This document shows positions 26,950 to 35,584 of a stretch of 64,000 nt of DNA, piece after piece. Every line of letters starts with the position of its first letter. Within the stretch, counting starts at the first letter, position 1. The notes beneath the pieces were generated by a model. The model was not told where the DNA came from, ran no database searches, and saw only the letters and a list, made by a program, of their open reading frames with translations. Source of the DNA: JASSUD01 sp031963005 (GTDB taxonomy: Bacteria; Pseudomonadota; Gammaproteobacteria; Burkholderiales; Burkholderiaceae); contig JASSUL010000003.1 in NCBI GenBank assembly GCA_031963005.1, positions 1 through 64,000 of the forward strand, read 5' to 3'. Position numbers and translations under genes: made by a program.

Positions 26950-27249
26950 TTAGCGCTGAATCAAAAATTGTTTGCGCTCTTTATCAGCAATCCATTTAGG
27001 CGCTTTACCACGGCCAGACCAACTTTCGCCAGTAACGGGATTACGGTATTTTGCAGGGATAGCACCACCTTGCGCGCGGGCTTTACGAACCTTTCCACGA
27101 CTAAAGCGCAGCTCTGCAGCAGTAAGGTTATAGTCGTGTATTTTTTGGTTAATATCTTGAATCACTGCAGCTAGTTCAGCTTCTTTTGCCGATTCAATTT
27201 TTTTATCCAACTCTTCGCGCTGGGCAAGCAAATCTTTGTAGAAAGACAT
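26950..27249 (-). CDS. hns: H-NS family nucleoid protein
   Basis: H-NS-like proteins silence A+T-rich, often horizontally acquired DNA. The 99-residue protein has an N-terminal coiled-coil (about 1-45), a basic linker and the C-terminal DNA-binding core NPVTGESWSGRGKAPKWI (about 68-87). This is the short Burkholderia type. It could repress the AT-rich F-box genes in this window (inference). A hairpin follows the gene. Confidence 0.93.
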   Translation of the reverse strand: MSFYKDLLAQREELDKKIESAKEAELAAVIQDINQKIHDYNLTAAELRFSRGKVRKARAQGGAIPAKYRNPVTGESWSGRGKAPKWIADKERKQFLIQR

Positions 27250-27810
27250 ATTTAATCCTTTATTAAACAGAGAACCAAGGCATGCTACTCAAGCTCTACG
27301 TTGGTTCATACTCAATTTCACTATTTTTTCAGAAAGCATGGACTTTGACGGCGTACTTTCTGGCAGATCCATATTTCTAATATGGCTGTCAGCAGGTGCG
27401 AATAATACAGGGTATTTTCAAATACGAAAAGTGTAAAACACTAAAAGCAATAAAAATCCTGATTTTCTGTTGTAACTTACAACACTTATGACTATTTTCC
27501 ATCCGAAATTGCATTCTAGGCCTGTGTCTCTATATTTAATCATTTTCATAATTTTTTGATTTTTCCTTGGAGAAGACATTCCTATTGCTTCGCAAACTAT
27601 TTTAGAAAATTCTAAAACGGCTTTATTTTTTATAAAATCCAGCACTACACTCTATTACCTATGTCGAAGCCCCCTCTTTTTGTGGTATCTGTAAAATAGA
27701 TTTCGCTATCCCTTTGAAAACACCAAACCGAGGCTAAAAATAGCCTCTCGTGCAACTCCTTTCTTCACGGTGATATCACATTCATCATTCTTTGTTTTCC
27801 TTAAATCTCA
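27250..27810. other. Intergenic stretch with one doubtful small frame
   Basis: Between hns and the first MFS gene there are 560 bases. A minus-strand frame of 75 codons (27418-27645, beginning MLDFIKNKAVLEFSK) is AT-rich, lacks a good ribosome site and is not recognised. I do not call it a gene. Confidence 0.3.
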
Positions 27811-29013
27811 ATGCTCTTTTCTAGCGCCCGTTTTACGCAGTACACCCGTACACGCTTAGCCTCCATGGGCCTATTTTTTATATTTGGCCTGATAAGCGCC
27901 TCATGGGGTATTCATATTCCCACCGTAAAGGAAAAGTTTGGTTTAAATGCCGCGCAACTTTCTATAGTGTTCTTTGCCATTGCCACCGGATCCGTCGCTA
28001 CGCTGAGCTGGGTTGGCGCTTGGATAGAGCGCGTGGGCAGTCGTAGATCGTCCATCGTGGGGGGAATGGCATTATGTTTGAGTGCAGGGGGAATTTTATT
28101 TGCGCCCTCTTTCATTTTACTTATACCGCTGCTAAGCCTTTTTGGAATAGGAACCGCTATTCTCGATGTCAGCGTAAATACCCAAGCAAGCACCTTAGAG
28201 AAATCGCTCAAAAAACCCGTCATGTCCTCGATGCATTGCATACATAGTTTGGGGGGCATTATCGGCGCAGCGGGAGGCGGCGTGCTTTTATCCCACGGTA
28301 TCCGCCCTTCTGTACACTTTGTCAGCATTACGCTGATATGCCTTTTTCTAGTTTTCTTCTTTTCCTCCGCACTCCCCAAAAAGCAAACTCCCGGTACCAA
28401 TAAGTCGCACTCACACCCAACAAGCAGGGCTACTAACACTCCGCAGATCAAACACAGCCGCCGAGCACTATGGATACTAGGAGGCCTCACCTTCATTACA
28501 TTGGGTACGGAAACCGCCATATACGACTGGATTACCGTATATATGCGAGAACATCTTCAAGCAGGAACGAGTTGGAGTAGTAACGCCTATGCCGCATTTT
28601 TGACGGGAGTTGCTAGCGGACGCTTTGTAGGAGATTTTTTACGCGCTTATATCGGCAATAGATGGCTTTTTGCACTCAGCGGATGGCTTGCCTGCATCAC
28701 GTTTGCAATCAGTTTATTATTAGTCGCTCCCAGCCTGACACTCCTGAGCTTTGCCATAACCGGCCTGGGCTTTGCGAATCTGTACCCCATTTTGCTCTTA
28801 TCCGCATCCCATATAGAAGGGATGCCAGCAGCGGAAGGCATTGCACGTGTAGCGAGGATAGGCTATGTGGGACTACTCATTGTACCGGCACTGGTTGGGG
28901 GCATTGCACAAGTGACTTCCTTGCCCATAAGCTTGATACTCATCCCTTTGTGCGCTGCCCTTGTTGCACTGATAGGTCCCCGTACAATAGGTCGGGTGCT
29001 TCCACAACATTAA
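27811..29013 (+). CDS. MFS transporter, tandem copy 1
   Basis: This 400-residue major facilitator protein has 12 predicted helices. Helix 1 and the first loop read LFFIFGLISASWGIHIPTVK, resembling the YbjJ/fucose-permease-like branch. It is clearly paralogous to the next gene along its whole length (for instance both have KEKFxLNAAQLSIxFFAIA and GLGFANLYPI or GLGFANIYPI). Substrate unknown; an exporter or sugar-related role is possible. Confidence 0.88.
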   Translation: MLFSSARFTQYTRTRLASMGLFFIFGLISASWGIHIPTVKEKFGLNAAQLSIVFFAIATGSVATLSWVGAWIERVGSRRSSIVGGMALCLSAGGILFAPSFILLIPLLSLFGIGTAILDVSVNTQASTLEKSLKKPVMSSMHCIHSLGGIIGAAGGGVLLSHGIRPSVHFVSITLICLFLVFFFSSALPKKQTPGTNKSHSHPTSRATNTPQIKHSRRALWILGGLTFITLGTETAIYDWITVYMREHLQAGTSWSSNAYAAFLTGVASGRFVGDFLRAYIGNRWLFALSGWLACITFAISLLLVAPSLTLLSFAITGLGFANLYPILLLSASHIEGMPAAEGIARVARIGYVGLLIVPALVGGIAQVTSLPISLILIPLCAALVALIGPRTIGRVLPQH

Positions 29014-29138
29014 AAATCGTTGCCAAACACTTTAAAAAAACGGATTTACGCCTTTATTTGCCCAGCAAAGCGATATATACCTTATAAATAGCTGGCGCGT
29101 TCCTATAGCGCCTATCACTTCTTTTACGCCCAACTTTC

Positions 29139-30338
29139 ATGCTTTTCTCTCATTGCCATTTGACCCGATGCACCCGGATACGCTTAGGCACCATGGGACT
29201 GTTTTTTATATTTGGAGTCATGTATGCCTCCTGGGGTATTCATATTCCTACCGTAAAAGAAAAATTCCATCTCAATGCCGCACAACTTTCTATAGCGTTC
29301 TTTGCAATCGCCATAGGATCTATTGCGGCGCTCAGTCGTGTTGGAGGTTGGATAGAACGGGTAGGCAATCGCATGGCTTGCACCGTTGGAGGAATGATGA
29401 CCTGCATGAGTGCAGCAGGCATCCTGCTTGCGCCTTCGTTTATTACGCTGATTATTCTATTAACGCTCTTTGGAATCGGAACAGCCACCCTCGATGTAGG
29501 GATCAATACTCAAACGAGTATGTTAGAAAAGGCGCAAGGAAAACCCATGATGTCCTTCATGCATGGGATGTACAGCACAGGGGGCATCGTTGGTGCTACG
29601 GGGGGAGGAACGCTCTTATCGCATGGAATTAGTCCTTCGATGCACTTTATCGGCGTAGCATTAGTGGGTCTGATTCTGGTCTTATTGTTCTGCCCCGCAC
29701 TCACAGATCAACACGGCATCGCGCCTACGGCATCCTCAAGCGCTCAAACAGTAAAAAATAAAGCCCCATGCGCTTGGTATAGACACCGTGGATTATGGAC
29801 CCTAGGGGGTATCGCACTCATTGCGCTCATTGCGGAAGGCGCTATATATGACTGGATTGCGGTCTATATGCGAGAGAATCTGCGAGCAGGGCTCGTGCTG
29901 AGCAGCAACGCATATGCCGCTTTTTCTGCAGGCATCGCCAGCGGTCGCTTTGTAGGAGATTATTTGCGAGCACGTATAGGAAGCATGGCGCTTTTAGCCG
30001 TCAGCGGATGGGCAGCCTGCATCGCAGTGGCGATGGGTTTAATCTTTACGACTCCCAGTTTAGCGCTGCTGAGTTTTGCCATCGCGGGCTTGGGCTTTGC
30101 CAATATTTATCCGATTTTAATTTTCGCGTCGGCCCGCATAGAAGGAATACAGGCAGCTCAAGGAATAGCACGAGTAGCCGGGATAGGCTATGTAGGAATC
30201 CTGATTGGCCCTGTACTCATCGGAGCGATTGCACAAGCGACTTCTCTACCGATAGGACTGACCCTCGTCTCTTTATGCGCAGCGCTTGTCGCTTTTATAG
30301 GACCACGTGCTATAAGGCGCGCTCTGATGCAGCATTAG
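29139..30338 (+). CDS. MFS transporter, tandem copy 2
   Basis: This 399-residue paralogue of the preceding gene lies 125 bases downstream on the same strand. The same YbjJ-like signature (LFFIFGVMYASWGIHIPTVK) and 12-helix profile are present. The central cytoplasmic loop (about 190-210) is the most different part. The pair arose by tandem duplication; the divergence suggests both copies are kept under selection. Confidence 0.88.
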   Translation: MLFSHCHLTRCTRIRLGTMGLFFIFGVMYASWGIHIPTVKEKFHLNAAQLSIAFFAIAIGSIAALSRVGGWIERVGNRMACTVGGMMTCMSAAGILLAPSFITLIILLTLFGIGTATLDVGINTQTSMLEKAQGKPMMSFMHGMYSTGGIVGATGGGTLLSHGISPSMHFIGVALVGLILVLLFCPALTDQHGIAPTASSSAQTVKNKAPCAWYRHRGLWTLGGIALIALIAEGAIYDWIAVYMRENLRAGLVLSSNAYAAFSAGIASGRFVGDYLRARIGSMALLAVSGWAACIAVAMGLIFTTPSLALLSFAIAGLGFANIYPILIFASARIEGIQAAQGIARVAGIGYVGILIGPVLIGAIAQATSLPIGLTLVSLCAALVAFIGPRAIRRALMQH

Positions 30339-30458
30339 AAGACTGAGCGATGCGGTATCAATGCGATTTTTGATCGCGCTCAATGCGTCATAGCGCTATT
30401 TAGAGTTTTCTTATTAGGAAAGAGGGATAATAGCGCTTTGATAAAGGGGCTGTTCTTA

Positions 30459-30635
30459 GAACCTGTTCACGATCTTCAAAAAATCACCCTTGAGGTCGTA
30501 ATGTTGGGGTTCCAAAATCACCCAAAAACGCACCCCAACCTACCATTTTTTGGCATCTTTCGTAGGTTGGGGTGAGGAATTGAATTAAATACGGAACCCC
30601 AACACAATCCACTTTTAAAGATCGTGAACAGGTTC
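30459..30635. mobile_element. Inverted-repeat element type B, copy 2
   Basis: A perfect 18-base inverted pair, GAACCTGTTCACGATCTT and its complement, bounds 177 bases. The match extends outwards through TTA/TAA to CTGTTC, so arms total about 27 bases (30450-30644). Inside is a second palindromic motif, GGGGTTCC, CACCCCAACCTACC, GGTAGG-like and GGAACCCCAAC, also seen in other elements here. No protein is encoded. It lies between the MFS pair and the reductase gene. Confidence 0.8.
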
Positions 30636-30694
30636 TAAGAACAGTCTCTGTCATACTTTTTACCCGCTTCCCACTCTGTGCCCTTCAAGCCACT

Positions 30695-31465
30695 ATGAAT
30701 CCCAGCCAACAACAAACTATTTTGAGCGTGCATCATTGGACAGACTCGCTCTTTAGCTTGACCTGTACACGCGATCCCAGTTTTCGTTTTGAGAATGGTC
30801 AGTTCACCCTCATTGGTCTTCAAGTCAATGGCAAGCCGCTGATGCGTGCTTACAGTATGGTCAATGCCAATTACGAAGAAAATTTAGAATTTCTCTCGAT
30901 TAAAGTGCCGGATGGACCGCTAACGTCCCATCTGCAGCACGTCAAACCCGGCGACCTCCTCTACGTCAGCAAAAAAGCCACGGGTACGCTAGTAGCGCAT
31001 AATCTTCTTCCTGGGCGCAGACTATGGCTGTTATCTACCGGCACAGGGCTTGCGCCATTTATGAGCTTAATCAAAGACCTAGAGCTCTACGAGCGTTACG
31101 AACAGATCATACTGACCCACACTTGCCGCTTTGCCAATGAATTAGCCTATTACCAGACCATCACAGAGGAGCTTCCTCAACATCCTCATCTAGGCGAATA
31201 TGTGCGGCAAAAACTGCGCTACTATCCCACAGTGACTCGAGAGCCTTTTGCTACACAAGGACGTATTACGGACTTGATTCAAAGTGAGAAGGTTTTTGCG
31301 GACTTAGGGCTTCCCGTATTTTCTCCAGAAGAAGATCGCTTAATGCTCTGCGGAAGTCCCGATATGCTCAAAGATACACGTGCTTTATTGAAAGAACGCG
31401 GTTTTCAAGAAGGGAGTCATGCGCAACCAGGCCATTACGTAGTAGAAAAAGCATTTGTAAGCTAG
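30695..31465 (+). CDS. fpr: Ferredoxin/flavodoxin-NADP+ reductase
   Basis: Fpr moves electrons between NADPH and ferredoxin or flavodoxin via FAD. The 256 residues show the FAD motif RAYSMVN, the pyrophosphate loop LSTGTGLAPFMS, the NADP motif MLCGSPDML and the C-terminal VEKAFVS typical of the bacterial Fpr subclass. It could feed MetH reactivation, FeS assembly or oxidative-stress defence. It is a single gene. Confidence 0.95.
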   Translation: MNPSQQQTILSVHHWTDSLFSLTCTRDPSFRFENGQFTLIGLQVNGKPLMRAYSMVNANYEENLEFLSIKVPDGPLTSHLQHVKPGDLLYVSKKATGTLVAHNLLPGRRLWLLSTGTGLAPFMSLIKDLELYERYEQIILTHTCRFANELAYYQTITEELPQHPHLGEYVRQKLRYYPTVTREPFATQGRITDLIQSEKVFADLGLPVFSPEEDRLMLCGSPDMLKDTRALLKERGFQEGSHAQPGHYVVEKAFVS

Positions 31466-31606
31466 CCATACGCATTAAATCCTTTAAAATGAATACGTTA
31501 AACAAAAAGAGAAGCCACGCGATAATGTAGTTTGACAATGCACCGCCATTGGAAAACCGCTTTTTTTGCGCTTGCATACTCTTATTTTTAGATACTTTCA
31601 TAGCAT

Positions 31607-32995
31607 ATGCCGTTTATCCCAAACTCTTCTCCGATATGTATTCAGAGTCCGCCTCTACACATTGTGGCGGCACCTCAACAGGTTTCAGAGATCGTAAAAC
31701 CTTTCAAGGATTACGTTGAAAAAGGGATTCCAAGCTCAGCAGATGCTGCGCTTGGATATTATGCGCATTTTCCTTTGGGAGAAGAGTTATCCAAATTTCT
31801 TTCTTCTCCCATAAAAAAGATAAAAGTTTATGCAGAGGATGCCTCTCGTACCCAACGCTATGCCAAAGCCATTGCTGCGCTTTCCACTATAAAAGAGAAT
31901 GTTAAACTCGTTTCCAAGTTTAAAGAGTTACTCGATCAGCAATACAAAGCATTTCTCAACAATGGTGAGCTTCTCCCTGAGAAGAAGATCATCAAGAGGT
32001 TTCAGAACGACATCTTAGAAATCAAAGATTTTAAGAGAGCACTTGCCGATGTACCTCAAGAGCAATTAGCCTTTTTCATTTCCTCTTTGTCTATTAAATC
32101 AAGCTTTTCAAAAGATGACATTAATGAGTTAATCCGTGAAAACGAAGATATAAAAAAAACACTGGAAGAATTATCTCAAGATAATAATTTTACTAATATT
32201 TGGATATGGATAAAAAATTTCTGGCTGACTTCAGAAGAAAGATCCAAAATTAAAAATAATCTTGATAAAGCAACAAATTTAGTAAATAGTATTCTAGATA
32301 CTACTCATAAACTTAACACTTCAAATTCAGATCAATTGACTAAAGATCACTTGATTCTTTGCTGCGAATTGGCAAAATCTATCGCCGAACGAAAGCAACT
32401 TGCAGTTTTGAATACAGTATCGCCTCTCCCAAAATCTAGGATTATAGAAATTCTAAAATCGACCACTTTAGATAAATGCCTAGTGTCTGCACCTGTCTTT
32501 GCAAGCAGCGTACTAAGTTGCCTGATTTACGTAGGAATTTTAATTTTTTCTGCAGCAGAAACCGCCTTGCTTGCTACGATTACCAGTATAGTGGCTATCA
32601 TTTTAAGAGTTTGCGCAAGCTTTGTAGTATATCTTTATAACCATAGAGAAAAACAAAAAACCCAACCTTTTCAACGTATACAAGAAGAAGTGGTTAATAA
32701 ACTGCATGTTTCTCTACAAAAAGTCTATGTGGATGAATTAGGTGCAATGCGGCGAGATTTTGCGCAATTGAAACAAACTTCCGAAAAAGAAAGGCAAAAT
32801 CAAGAGGAAAGGTTAAAACGCTTAGAAAAAAAAGTCTTATTGAATAAATCAAAATGCAAAATATTTGAAAAAAAATGCAAAATACTCGGAAAACAGAGCT
32901 TGAAATTTAAACTAAAACGCACAAAACCTAAACTAGGTGCCAATGTAGCCATTCCTGCTTATCAAAAAAATCCGTGTATAACCCTTACCGTTTAG
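31607..32995 (+). CDS. Unknown helical protein with two membrane segments and coiled coil
   Basis: This 462-residue protein is not recognised. Residues 1-20 are Pro/Ser-rich and residues 25-290 are mostly charged helices. Two adjacent hydrophobic segments lie at about 291-316 and 318-344, forming a hairpin. A coiled coil at about 356-430 with many Lys and Gln follows, then a basic tail. There is no signal peptide. Such a layout occurs in secreted membrane-inserting proteins of intracellular bacteria, but that is only analogy. A+T content is higher than in the flanking reductase gene. Confidence 0.65.
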   Translation: MPFIPNSSPICIQSPPLHIVAAPQQVSEIVKPFKDYVEKGIPSSADAALGYYAHFPLGEELSKFLSSPIKKIKVYAEDASRTQRYAKAIAALSTIKENVKLVSKFKELLDQQYKAFLNNGELLPEKKIIKRFQNDILEIKDFKRALADVPQEQLAFFISSLSIKSSFSKDDINELIRENEDIKKTLEELSQDNNFTNIWIWIKNFWLTSEERSKIKNNLDKATNLVNSILDTTHKLNTSNSDQLTKDHLILCCELAKSIAERKQLAVLNTVSPLPKSRIIEILKSTTLDKCLVSAPVFASSVLSCLIYVGILIFSAAETALLATITSIVAIILRVCASFVVYLYNHREKQKTQPFQRIQEEVVNKLHVSLQKVYVDELGAMRRDFAQLKQTSEKERQNQEERLKRLEKKVLLNKSKCKIFEKKCKILGKQSLKFKLKRTKPKLGANVAIPAYQKNPCITLTV

Positions 32996-32999
32996 GTGT

Positions 33000-33440
33000 T
33001 ATTTCTCACATAAGCGATAAATCAACAATAAAAAGCAAGCATTTTGTTCAGCGCGAAATATAAGAATATTCTTATATTTCATATTCGTAATCGCTCAGAT
33101 ACCCCGATAATACTGAGCGCGGCTCAAATAGCCTCATTAATATACGGTTAACACCGTATACAAACAAAGTTACTCCCCAAATTCGAAATCATGGATAATC
33201 AAGTTCTATTTTTCTGAAAAGCTTTTTGGAAATTTTCTGATTTTACTCTCTATCCTCTGCACCTCAAGCGGATAGAACACGCTTTTTATTGCGTATTGCT
33301 ATATACAGGAAGCCGCTAAAAGAACCCCAGTCTAGCAGGGCATTTGAGAAACAAGACGCTAGCCACTAAAGAAAAGGCACTTTGGCGTCGTATGTCCCAT
33401 GTAACACGGGTTCTCTCCTCTTTTAGACAGCAAAATAAGC
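33000..33440. other. Long leader region before an orphan response regulator
   Basis: These 440 bases hold no gene. They contain a perfect 26-base palindrome (33055-33080) and a weak hairpin, CGCTCAG/CTGAGCG, at about 33093-33120. It probably includes the promoter of the regulator at 33501. Confidence 0.4.
33055..33080. promoter_or_regulatory. Perfect 26-base palindrome
   Basis: GAAATATAAGAAT is followed directly by its exact complement ATTCTTATATTTC. It could be an operator for a dimeric regulator or a small cruciform; it is not followed by a T run. Confidence 0.4.
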
Positions 33441-33500
33441 TTGTTGAAAGAGGGAGGGGCTTTGATGAATGACACATTGGAGTTAAAAAGGAGACCTTAC

Positions 33501-34160
33501 ATGAGCGTCAGCACTACTTGGAGCGTTTTGATTGTTGACGATCACAGCCTGATGCGCGAAGGTTTGCGCATTCTGCTTAGCTCAATTCCAAATGTTACCG
33601 TGGTAGGAGAGGCAGCCGATGGCAGAGAGGCCATCACCCTCTGCCGCTCCCTCCAGCCTTCCATCGTATTGATGGATTTAAGCTTGCCAGAGCTAGATGG
33701 GATTGAAGCCATTCGGCAAATCCATCGTCGATTCCCTAATATCAAGGTTTTAGCGCTTACAGCTACCGCAACAGAAGTCCGTGCAGCGGATGCGATCAAT
33801 GCCGGTGCAGCAGGGTATATCTTAAAGCGCAGTGGCAAAAAAGAACTCTTGCAGGCCATTGAAGCCGTCATGCAAGGGCGCCTCTACTTAGATCCTGCAC
33901 TAGATGAGCTTCAAATCAGAGCCTTAATGGCCAATAACGGCAAAGCGAAGCAGCATGCACTCACCGCACGAGAGCGGCAAGTGCTTAAGCTCATCGCACA
34001 AGGCAATCCAAATCGGGCTATCGCGGAGATTTTGATCATCAGCTTAAAAACGATCGAAACACATCGCCTGAATTTGATGCAAAAACTCGACGCCCATAAT
34101 GCCGCCGAATTAACTCGTTGGGCTTACCGATTAGGGGTTTTGAGCGACGATATCTTGTAA
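33501..34160 (+). CDS. NarL/FixJ-type response regulator (orphan)
   Basis: This DNA-binding response regulator has 219 residues from the ATG at 33501, which has an AAAAAGGAGA box; a longer frame from 33441 is possible. The receiver domain shows the acidic pair in LIVDDHSLMREGL, the phospho-acceptor Asp in VLMDLSLPELDG and Lys in YILKRSGKKEL. A LuxR-type helix-turn-helix lies at the C-terminus (LTARERQVLKLIAQG, then ISLKTIETHRLNLMQKL). No histidine kinase is adjacent. Confidence 0.92.
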   Translation: MSVSTTWSVLIVDDHSLMREGLRILLSSIPNVTVVGEAADGREAITLCRSLQPSIVLMDLSLPELDGIEAIRQIHRRFPNIKVLALTATATEVRAADAINAGAAGYILKRSGKKELLQAIEAVMQGRLYLDPALDELQIRALMANNGKAKQHALTARERQVLKLIAQGNPNRAIAEILIISLKTIETHRLNLMQKLDAHNAAELTRWAYRLGVLSDDIL

Positions 34161-34310
34161 AGCGCTATTCCCCTTAGAATCTGTCCACCCGCCCCTAAAA
34201 GGCGATGATTTGCGTATGAGTTAAATTCGGGGCGGTAAAATGCCACGACCGTCGCACATTAGACTTCGTTGCCCTCAGCACGACCAATACAGCGCGTCTT
34301 TGAATTAATA

Positions 34311-34740
34311 ACTGATGTTACGCAGGTATTCAAAAAGACCGTGGTCATCATGTTGGGGTTCCTTCGTCACCACCAACCTACGGTCCTTGGCCTTTTCTTG
34401 TGGTAGGTGGAGTTTGATGAATCCCTTTCACCTACCCATTTTGGTAGGTTGGCGGTGAGGCACGAACCCCAACATACCGTCCTTTGCTTTTTCTGGTGAT
34501 TGGTGGAGTTTGGTGAATCCCTTTCACCCATCCATTTTGGTAGGTTGACGGTGACGAAGGAACTCCAACATACCGTCCTTTGCTTTTCTGGTGGCGGGTG
34601 GAATTTGATGAATCCCTTTCACCTACCCATTTTGGTAGGTTGGTGGTGACGAAGGAACCCCAACATGCATACCACCTACTTTTCATCTTTGCGCTCTACT
34701 GATCTATAACTCCCTTTTCTACAATTTGCGTAACATCAGT
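34311..34740. mobile_element. Inverted-repeat element type D carrying tandem repeats
   Basis: The ends are ACTGATGTTACGCA and its exact complement TGCGTAACATCAGT. TAATA flanks both ends in direct orientation, as expected for a 5-base target duplication. Inside are three tandem units of about 97 bases. No transposase is encoded; an 84-codon minus-strand frame over the repeats is a repeat artefact. This is a non-autonomous element. Confidence 0.7.
34354..34672. repeat. Three tandem units of about 97 bases
   Basis: Each unit contains GGTGGAGTTTGRTGAATCCC, TTTCACCTACCCATTTTGGT and a closing GACGAAGGAACCCCAACAT, with a short CCTACC/GGTAGG palindrome. A fourth, separate copy is at 43165-43270. The same GGGGTTCC/GGAACCCC motif also occurs within type B elements. 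Confidence 0.7.
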
Positions 34741-34764
34741 TAATAACGATTATTGCTATCAAAA

Positions 34765-35190
34765 ATGAAACTACCTAGAAAATATAGTGTGCTCCGAATA
34801 CTTTTCTATTCTTGTTTTGGTGCTATTTATCTCGGCATTACTAGCCTATTGGTTCACGGCATTGCAAATTGGCTTGCACCTACTCATCAAGTAAAAATCG
34901 AGCAAAGCAGTATGCGCCTCGACCCTAACGAAAAAATTTTGCTCGTGTTGGCAGCAGTCGGTGCGATGATTGCGGTAGGTAAGCTGCTGGCGGGGGGAGA
35001 TAAGGTGACGCTGCGCCTAATGGTTGGGCGCATTATTATTGGTGCAGGCCTTAGTGTCGCAGCCGCTGCTACGTTAGCCATGCAACCGAATTTATCAGAG
35101 GCCGCTTTAATTGGTATCGGTGCTGCGATAGGGATTCTAGGGCAAGCTTTTTTAGAATCCATTTTGCAGCGTTGGCTAAGCCGACAATGA
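34765..35190 (+). CDS. Holin-like small membrane protein
   Basis: From the ATG at 34765 the protein has 141 residues; a TTG 12 bases earlier is an alternative. Three to four hydrophobic segments are seen (about 10-35, 58-75, 85-105 and 112-130), with the stretch EKILLVLAAVGAMIAVGKLL and then RLMVGRIIIGAGLSVAAAA. This resembles the LysA/putative holin family of P2-like phages (from memory). No endolysin or other phage gene is nearby, so it is a relic or a reused pore protein. Confidence 0.55.
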   Translation: MKLPRKYSVLRILFYSCFGAIYLGITSLLVHGIANWLAPTHQVKIEQSSMRLDPNEKILLVLAAVGAMIAVGKLLAGGDKVTLRLMVGRIIIGAGLSVAAAATLAMQPNLSEAALIGIGAAIGILGQAFLESILQRWLSRQ

Positions 35191-35452
35191 ACCTATCCTA
35201 TCTTCAAACAGATTGCAGCTGGAGCTTGCAATGTATTACTACGTTAAAGTGTAGGAAAAATAATACTTGTAGAATTAAAAAATCTTTTAAAAGCAAGTAC
35301 AGATTTTTATATGTTTTTTATTTTGATAATATTTTTCTATTGAAAATTGAGATTGCATCTATTTTATTATTTTCAAAATAATTAGTCGAATCTGAATATA
35401 TTTCCTGCACGCACCCCGCTGCATCTTGACTCATCTATACCTGTCAAAATTT

Positions 35453-35578
35453 ATGAGATTAATTAGAAAAATATCCTTATTTCTCGCAATTTATACAATC
35501 CTTTTTTTGCTTTTAGCATTACTTTTATATAACTTGCAGGATTATTCAGAAACGACTAATTATGCAAAATTTTCCTAA
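35453..35578 (+). CDS. Possible 41-residue membrane peptide
   Basis: The frame starts MRLIRKISLFLAIYTILFLL and contains one strong membrane helix preceded by three basic residues. It lies 260 bases after the holin-like gene on the same strand. No ribosome binding site is visible and the region is very AT-rich, so it may be chance. Small one-helix peptides next to holins are often lysis regulators. The rest of 35191-35584 shows nothing else. Confidence 0.28.
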   Translation: MRLIRKISLFLAIYTILFLLLALLLYNLQDYSETTNYAKFS

Positions 35579-35584
35579 CGACAA

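Noticed and set aside
27912..28520. 202-codon minus-strand frame opposite the first MFS gene
   Set aside because: It is fully antisense to a well-supported transporter gene and has no domain.
34354..34672. CRISPR-like array
   Set aside because: Units are about 97 bases and tandem without unique spacers; no cas genes.
34432..34686. 84-codon minus-strand frame across the tandem repeats
   Set aside because: Its peptide repeats (GRYVGVPSSP) simply mirror the DNA repeats; no ribosome site.
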